Shown here: positions 58,579 through 64,000 of the stretch, in pieces | Position numbering within the stretch: position 1 is the first letter of the stretch | How the letters are laid out: the number at the start of each line of letters is the position of its first letter | Assembly: GCA_015179125.1 (NCBI GenBank) | Contig: WHVA01000008.1 | Span: forward strand, 186,001 to 250,000 | Length of the DNA: 64,000 nucleotides | Direction: 5' to 3' | Source of the DNA: Gautieria morchelliformis | Lineage: Eukaryota; Basidiomycota; Agaricomycetes; Gomphales; Gomphaceae | The notes under the pieces: model-generated | Seen by the model: only the letters and a program-made list of their open reading frames with translations | Database searches by the model: none | Told to the model about the DNA's origin: nothing | Program-made: the position numbers and the translations under genes

Positions 58579-58606
58579 GATTAGGATTAGGGATTAGGAA
58601 TTAGGG
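58579..58606. repeat. Short telomere-like repeat in the TmpA-like gene promoter
   Basis: The sequence consists of four imperfect units of GATTAG/GGATTAGG with two TTAGGG hexamers, about 100 bp upstream of the TmpA-like start codon (minus strand). On the gene's strand it reads as CCCTAAT units. Confidence 0.6.
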
Positions 58607-59581
58607 AGAATACGTGATATGCGTCCAAGATGAATGCGAGAAAGGGTACTTATGGCGTTGATTACTTAAGTACTACATTCGGCCCATCGGCGATCACCGC
58701 GCCGAGAGAAGGGATTTCAATGCGCCGGAGAAGGGATTCACCAGCCTCAGCGCTAAAGGAAGACCGAGCCGGGAGAATTAAGGATATTTTGGTCCAAATA
58801 TGGGTAATCTGTCGCGGTCGGGCACAATACACAGCGCATAACGCCAGGCACAAAAACCTGAGTCAGCACTGGTTGCTGTCAGATTCGATCAAAGTTCTCC
58901 ACGCGTACGATCCACCGCTTTCGGCAAACGTGTCGGCCACTCTCGGCTACTTATCACGGAAGAGCCGACGTTGCACGGCACGGCACCGCTTGGGGTTGAC
59001 GCCAAAAATCCTTGTAAATGTTGACGCATGGATCCGTGTAAAAGTTTACGCAAGGACTAATTGCAAAAGAAAAGCAGCTGCAGACGAAAGTCATGCTGCG
59101 TTGCACAGTCAACTAAATAATCAAAATGAATCAAAGAAACCGCAGCCTTATAGGCGACGGCGAGTCACAAGCTCCGTGCAGAGCTTTGGGTTCCGAACAG
59201 TTCGGCGTGACAGATGGGTCTTTCATCGCAGTGTCGGATTTGATTCATACCATGATGACGTTGCTCCGTCCGGTGCAGTAAGGCCCTCCGGCTTTGCGGC
59301 GTCTGGCCCTCCGGACCCTGTGTATTTGGGAGTTCGGACGTTTCGTGCTGGAACGTTCGGAAGAACCGGGACGTAACCAGGGGGTCTCTGGCAATCCGAT
59401 TGGCGCGTTTTAAATAGACCATGATCGATCGCAGGATTGCAGCAAAGAAGGTCTCTCCTATACTAATCAATTGCTTATAGAAGAAAATTGTAGACAGCCA
59501 GGTAGAGACTCACCTGAACTCTTTATCATCCAGCGGAACGTCCCTAACCATTTGTTGGCCAACATCGTTTGACCCTCCTTT

Positions 59582-59640
59582 GTGGGATCGTGTGCTCCTG
59601 TCCTAAACCCCCGATTTAGGACAGGAGCACACAATCGCAC
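59582..59640. repeat. Hairpin with 18-bp perfect stem
   Basis: GTGTGCTCCTGTCCTAAA (59590-59607) and its exact reverse complement (59615-59632) are separated by a 7-nt loop. The arms continue imperfectly to 59582 and 59640. Confidence 0.85.
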
Positions 59641-60830
59641 GCGAACACGCTCATGTGTTGGTCTTGGGGTAGTGCCGGTAATGCTTTAGCGGAAGACGGG
59701 AGGTGCAAGGGGAGTGACGGATCGGCTGGATCGGCTTCGGTCCTGCCTCGCCAGCGAAATCGGGGAATGATTGCTCCATTGCAATGCGCAAGTGGGTATA
59801 CATGACAATTTCGATGTATAATGGTCCTACTATGATGACGCGTTGGAGTGACACCATTGTTGACAACCTGTCGAGAATTTCCCGGAAGCGCGTGAGCTCC
59901 ACGTCTTCTGGCAGCGTTGTCGCTGGTTCCTAATTTATATGCTCATTTAACCTTGTACCTGGCAAAGATTTCTGACCCAGGGCCAAAACTAAGAAAGTCG
60001 GCTGAGACGGCTCTCCCTCATACGGGGCATCAGAGCATGAGGATGCCTGTCGTGTATTTGACTTGCAGTTATTGTAACGATGCCCACGTACATGTGAGAA
60101 ACGTCACATCATCCCCTTGGCCATATCCTGTCCGCCTCTTCTTCTGTAGGATATAGGAGTTTGATTCCCGGAAACGCAACCGCCTTTATTAAGGCGTTGT
60201 GAGGAATCAGAAAAGCCGCAAGACACCGAGTCCCAGGAAAACAGACCGCGGGAGAGCTGGCACTCTCGGTATGATGCATATGTCATCCCACCTACGCTAT
60301 AAACTGACTGGGACGAAGGAAAATATGACATGAACGGCAAAGCTCACGCATGCGGTAATGATAACTTCAAGCCGAGGCCCAGTCTATTATTATGAGCCCC
60401 AGCTCGGGGCTGATGATGCATCTCGTCGTTATCTTGCACAACCGAACTCGAGTCCCTTGTGTTTTTTCCAATGCTTCCACGTTGTGGGTCATGACAGTAT
60501 GCTCTTCACCGAAGTCATTCGAAACGGTGTTGAACGCGAGCATCGGTGTTCCTCCATTGAATTGGCCTCTGCGTTCAGTGCGCTCCAGCACGTATGCTTA
60601 AAGCTTAACCAAAATATGAAAAGCGGAGGGAGCGCCACACCGGGAGGCAACAAGTGCCTGAACTAGTGGCTTACTATCGTCCTGAGCGCTGCAGCGCCTC
60701 GGCCACAGCTGGGGAGGTTTCGACAGATGAGACATGGCAAGGAGAGATCCCAGCATGAGAGTAAGTATCTACATGTTGTTTTAGATTATGAACATGCAAG
60801 CTCGAGGTTTGCGCCCGCCAAGGCTAGTAG

Positions 60831-60929
60831 AAGTCGTCGCGAGGAAGTCGGATCTAAAACGTCTGGACGGTGGCCGCGGTGACATCATACCCTAATTAAG
60901 TTTTAGATCCGACTTCCTCGCGACGACTT
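60831..60929. repeat. Perfect 30-bp inverted repeat with 39-nt loop
   Basis: The left arm (60831-60860, starting AAGTCGTCGCGAGG) and the right arm (60900-60929, ending CCTCGCGACGACTT) are exact reverse complements. No target duplication is evident. It could be a tiny MITE, a hairpin RNA precursor or a palindromic regulatory site. Confidence 0.85.
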
Positions 60930-62700
60930 CGCGCTGTGTGCGTCAGTTCTCCTTCATACCATCTCTCAACAATCCTCACATCTCCTCAATTCGCCTGATC
61001 CGCTCCAAGGCAAGTAGGCTTATATTTCCCGACTGGATGATGATGATGGTTTTGTGGCGCTTCACTGCCATTTTGCAATTGTTGTATCCACAGATATAGT
61101 ATGGCAGGTTTTGTGTTTTCCTTCTTGTAAGAGGAACGCCATCTCATAACTTCCGTGGATGAGTCCAGTAGGTGATGTATAAAGCTGAGACGTTCAAAAC
61201 GACAACAGATGCCTCTAAGTTCTCCCTGGAACTTTTAACCATCTCAAGTCATTTAGCCAAACTTTGACCGCTGTGTATACACAGCCTTCACTTAGGTAAT
61301 TCATCTTTCCACTCTGATTAAAACCAAAACCGTCTCCAGGTCAATCATCACTCCTGCTTCTACCTGGAATTTTTTCCCCTATGCTCGCGACAATTCCCCG
61401 GATTGCTGTGAGTCTACTCTTTGTCTCTGCTGCGACATGTACAAGCAGTAAGCATAATATTTTGGATCTTGCGCGGAGAACTTATGTCTGCGTTCAGTCA
61501 ATGCATTTGACACGACATGGCCGGCCCCTCTTGCCACCCTTCCATTGTCAGCCCCTCTTCCCAATGGGACAATGATGTTACAGGTGAACTGTTTGGCACT
61601 ATCGAAGTTCAACTGAAATAGGAGCTAGCACTGGCGAAGTGCTCGAGTCGGCCGGTTGCTGAAGTACAGGCATGTTTAGTCCGTGGCTGCTGCTCAATCA
61701 ATGGAATCATGGATATTGCGATTACGAACTTGTGCGAGGTAGATGATGACTTCGAGCAGGCATTGAACCAGTATAAAATAAATCGTAACCTTGTCAGTTG
61801 ACTTTACAACTGCAGAAGGATCTGACATTTGGCTGTACTAGGCCAAATAGCCTTGTGCCATTTTGATGGCCACAGTGTTGACAGCGTGCAACTCCTGCTC
61901 ACACCGAATGCCTCGGCTCTGCTGGACAGTATGAATAGACCAGATGAACGTGTGTGAAACTCACTGATTTTACTTAATGCCGTTTTGGTCTGTTTAGTTT
62001 GGATCTTTTACAGAGCTGAGGCAACAGCAGGTTATATACCGCGCGCTGCAGATCCTCGGTGGTCACGTTGGACTTCCCATCCTCCTCATTTTCTCTATAT
62101 TTTCCAAAAAGGCGCAACGGGATCCTACATTTATTAACTTTTGCTTCACGTGGATATTTTCCAGCATAACCTTCTCTGTCGGGTGAGTCTAATTCTTGTC
62201 GTATCTCGGGTCGCAGCAATTCACTACGGGATACGGCAGACTATACCGTTTGGGACCAGCAAGTCAATTTTTTGGAGCCACACTTCCATTCATCCACTCC
62301 GGACAGGAGTGCTTGAACCAGGCGGCACTTGTCTCCGGATCCCAGCCGATGACAGATACAGCCATGTGTGCATTGATTGTTCAGGTAGCTGTGTTCTTCT
62401 ATCGTCATGACGAGTACACGATTCAGACACACATAGCTTTGGTTTGACATCAGAGCTGCTATTCATGGGCCTCATAGTCCCAGACAAATTCGATGGACGA
62501 GAGCTACGGTAGATCTCATTCGTCATCGCCTGTCATTGGTATTTATGAAAGCTTTCTTCAATACAACAGCTTCTGGCAGCGCCTTATGTGTCTCTACTAG
62601 CGTTCTCGTTGCCGGCTCTCAGCGCTACTACTAGTGACATCGTCAGACCTCATTGTTTCTACGCCTTCTGATTTTGAATCATAGTATCTTCAGGCATCTG

Positions 62701-63691
62701 GAAGAGTAATCGCCGTCGCCGTTCAGACGAATTTTTATTGTCTGTTAATTGATGAGAAGATAACCTCGTGAGCACTTTCCATGCCTTCATCTAGACTTTG
62801 CAAACCGACTACCACCTCGACAGACGCTCGAGCTCCCAGGGCCCCTTGTGAGTACTTCCCACGCCTTGATCTAGACTTCGCAAACCGACTACGACCTCCA
62901 CAGCCTTATCTCTCAGTACACCGTATTGCTCTCCATCTTGATTGTCACTCTCATATTTGATGGTAAGTTGACCCTCACTGTGTTGCTTCCCTAATCTGTT
63001 TCAAAGCATGCATAATCCACATTCTGTACCGCCGCTGGCGGTTTTTTCAACGGACCGGAGAGAAGGCACTTCAAATACCACTCTCTGTTGCCTTTCGTGT
63101 CATCATCTTTTGCGCGTATCGCCTTGTGGTCGCTGTGTATGATCCTTTTCCCCATATGTTGTCTCTGTGCCCTGTGTCTGATCATTTGCTTGGATATCCG
63201 CTCGGCTACACACGGACTTGCCAACATGAAAGAGCATATGTGGCAACTATGCTTCAAACCCAGGGAATCAGTGTCCTTGGTGGCCCTAATGAAGCTTCTT
63301 TCATCCCTGTATGGGTCGACATGCTGCAAGCTGGAAGTGTGTTTGGTCGTCATCATGCTATAATGACACTGCTAGTACTCACGAGCTCCAACTGCCATAG
63401 CCCCTCTTGTTGCCTTTCTTATCTTTGGCACGAGCAAGGTGAGCATTGTTGTTGTAGTAATTCCATAGCTGGAGCTGCCTATCTCAGGAATTTCTTGACG
63501 CCTTGATGTTTTGGAGATGGTTCAACCCCACTCTCGCTACTGCGATGTGCTGTCACAGAAGCTCTCCAGTCACACGAAGTGCATCCAATGCGCAGGGAGA
63601 GGTCTTCGATGGCGAGAGCGTGGTTTCCGGTGATAGCGTATTGGTCATTACGCAAGAAACGAAGAATACCAATGAGTGTTTGCCCCGGTAG
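62701..63691 (+). CDS. Multi-pass membrane protein, 3' part (GPCR-like topology, family not assigned)
   Basis: Exons supported by GT-AG sites are up to 62767, 62824-62847 (24 nt), 62904-62962, 63009 to about 63336, 63401 to about 63438 and about 63488-63691. The product reads RSSSQGPFLISQY, a membrane helix (TVLLSILIVTLIFDACIIHI), a basic turn (LYRRWRFFQRTGERAL), a helix (VAFRVIIFCAYRLVVAVY), an outer loop, a last helix (TPLVAFLIFGTSKEFL) and a Ser-rich tail ending NTNECLPR. The last three helices and the basic third loop resemble TM5-TM7 of fungal STE3-like receptors, but the match is topological only. The N-terminal exons lie upstream and are not resolved. The 3' part is copied at 16211. 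Confidence 0.6.
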
Positions 63692-64000
63692 TTTGCCTTT
63701 TCAACCTGCTTTGACAAACTGGTACGGTCACGACGTATTCTATCAGTTCAGTCTTATGTTGTATTTTGTGTTTTTTTCCTTATACATATGTCTGTGTTGC
63801 CACACATCTGGAATTCAGTGGCAACTTTCAGGTTGCATTGTCATGGTTTTGTGGCCTATGCAAGTTCTGACCCACCGCTATGGTCCTAGAGCAGCAGCAA
63901 GCTTCTATTCAAGGTAGTTACCAGAGGGTGGATGAGTCAAAAGAGTAGCAGAGGGAGCAAGACTTCTTTACTTGGTGAAATCAGATTATTTATAATTTAT
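63037..64000 (+). repeat. Segment duplicated inside the copia element
   Basis: From 63037 to the window end the sequence aligns with 16211-17178, with about a dozen substitutions and a few short indels. Homology starts in mid-exon and runs past the stop codon into downstream sequence; its right limit is outside the window. Confidence 0.92.

Larger units (their letters stand above)
58613..62700. other. Region without an assignable gene
   Basis: There are open frames at 58630-59376 (plus, 248 codons, Arg-rich, no domain), 59902-59651 (minus; VSLQRVIIVGPLYIEIV looks protein-like and may be the tail of a decayed gene) and 60358-60666 (plus). None can be named. Two strong hairpins are listed separately. 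I found no tRNA, rRNA or transposase in this part. Confidence 0.4.

Noticed and set aside
58630-59376. 248-codon open frame divergent from the TmpA-like gene
   Set aside because: It is long for chance, but its Arg-rich composition, lack of any domain and lack of introns in an intron-rich genome argue against a real protein. Homology search would settle it.
63375-63400. 26-nt intron in the membrane-protein gene
   Set aside because: It is too short for fungal splicing. An upstream GTGTGT donor near 63337 gives a normal-sized intron and a better membrane helix.
1-64000. CRISPR arrays, bacterial operons, rRNA or tRNA genes
   Set aside because: No spaced short repeats, Shine-Dalgarno-led operons, rRNA motifs or tRNA A/B boxes with a foldable cloverleaf were found; the window is fungal nuclear DNA.

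Overview
This is eukaryotic DNA from a filamentous basidiomycete, most likely an Agaricomycete. A Rhizoctonia/Ceratobasidium-type plant-associated fungus would fit, but the species is inferred, not proven. The evidence is genes split by many 49-70 nt GT-AG introns, a fungal fused pyrimidine gene of the URA2 type with a dead dihydroorotase domain, a Plavaka transposase, a DUF6532-type protein, chromodomain Ty3/gypsy elements and Zn2Cys6 proteins.

From 1 to about 38.2 kb the window is a transposon graveyard. It holds (i) a truncated chromovirus end joined through one shared LTR to a nearly full-length relative (768-8769), which carries a same-family solo LTR in its pol gene; (ii) a complete Ty1/copia element (10974-19389, TSD TGACC) broken by an inverted solo LTR and by a gene fragment whose sister copy lies at 63.0 kb; (iii) a DUF6532-type pseudogene with two solo LTRs nested one inside the other; (iv) a Plavaka transposase pseudogene; (v) a Tc1/mariner-like MITE; (vi) a second chromovirus (about 27.1-35.8 kb) carrying a large LTR that itself contains a 192-bp mini-LTR, and ending in an antisense gene for a Zn2Cys6 protein; and (vii) a large reversed LTR carrying a hAT remnant. 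Insertion limits are mostly set by target-site duplications read directly from the sequence.

From 38.2 to 45 kb there is a directly repeated segment with two copies of a small secreted-protein gene, one intact (43.3-43.8 kb) and one truncated (39.2-39.4 kb). From 45.1 to 58.5 kb lies the conserved host block: arylamine N-acetyltransferase (minus strand) divergent from URA2 (GATase-CPSase-pseudoDHOase-ATCase, the first steps of UMP synthesis), then DPB4 (histone-fold subunit of DNA polymerase epsilon, minus strand) and a 12-exon TmpA-like membrane flavo-oxidoreductase (minus strand).

From 58.5 kb to the end there is mostly unassigned sequence with two strong hairpins, then the 3' part of a multi-pass membrane protein gene. 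Its last exons and downstream sequence are the source, or sister copy, of the fragment inside the copia element. The host genes are intact apart from one probable single-base gap in URA2 and one abnormal splice junction in DPB4. Nearly all TE coding sequence is broken, typically by CGA-to-TGA changes that suggest CpG methylation and deamination.
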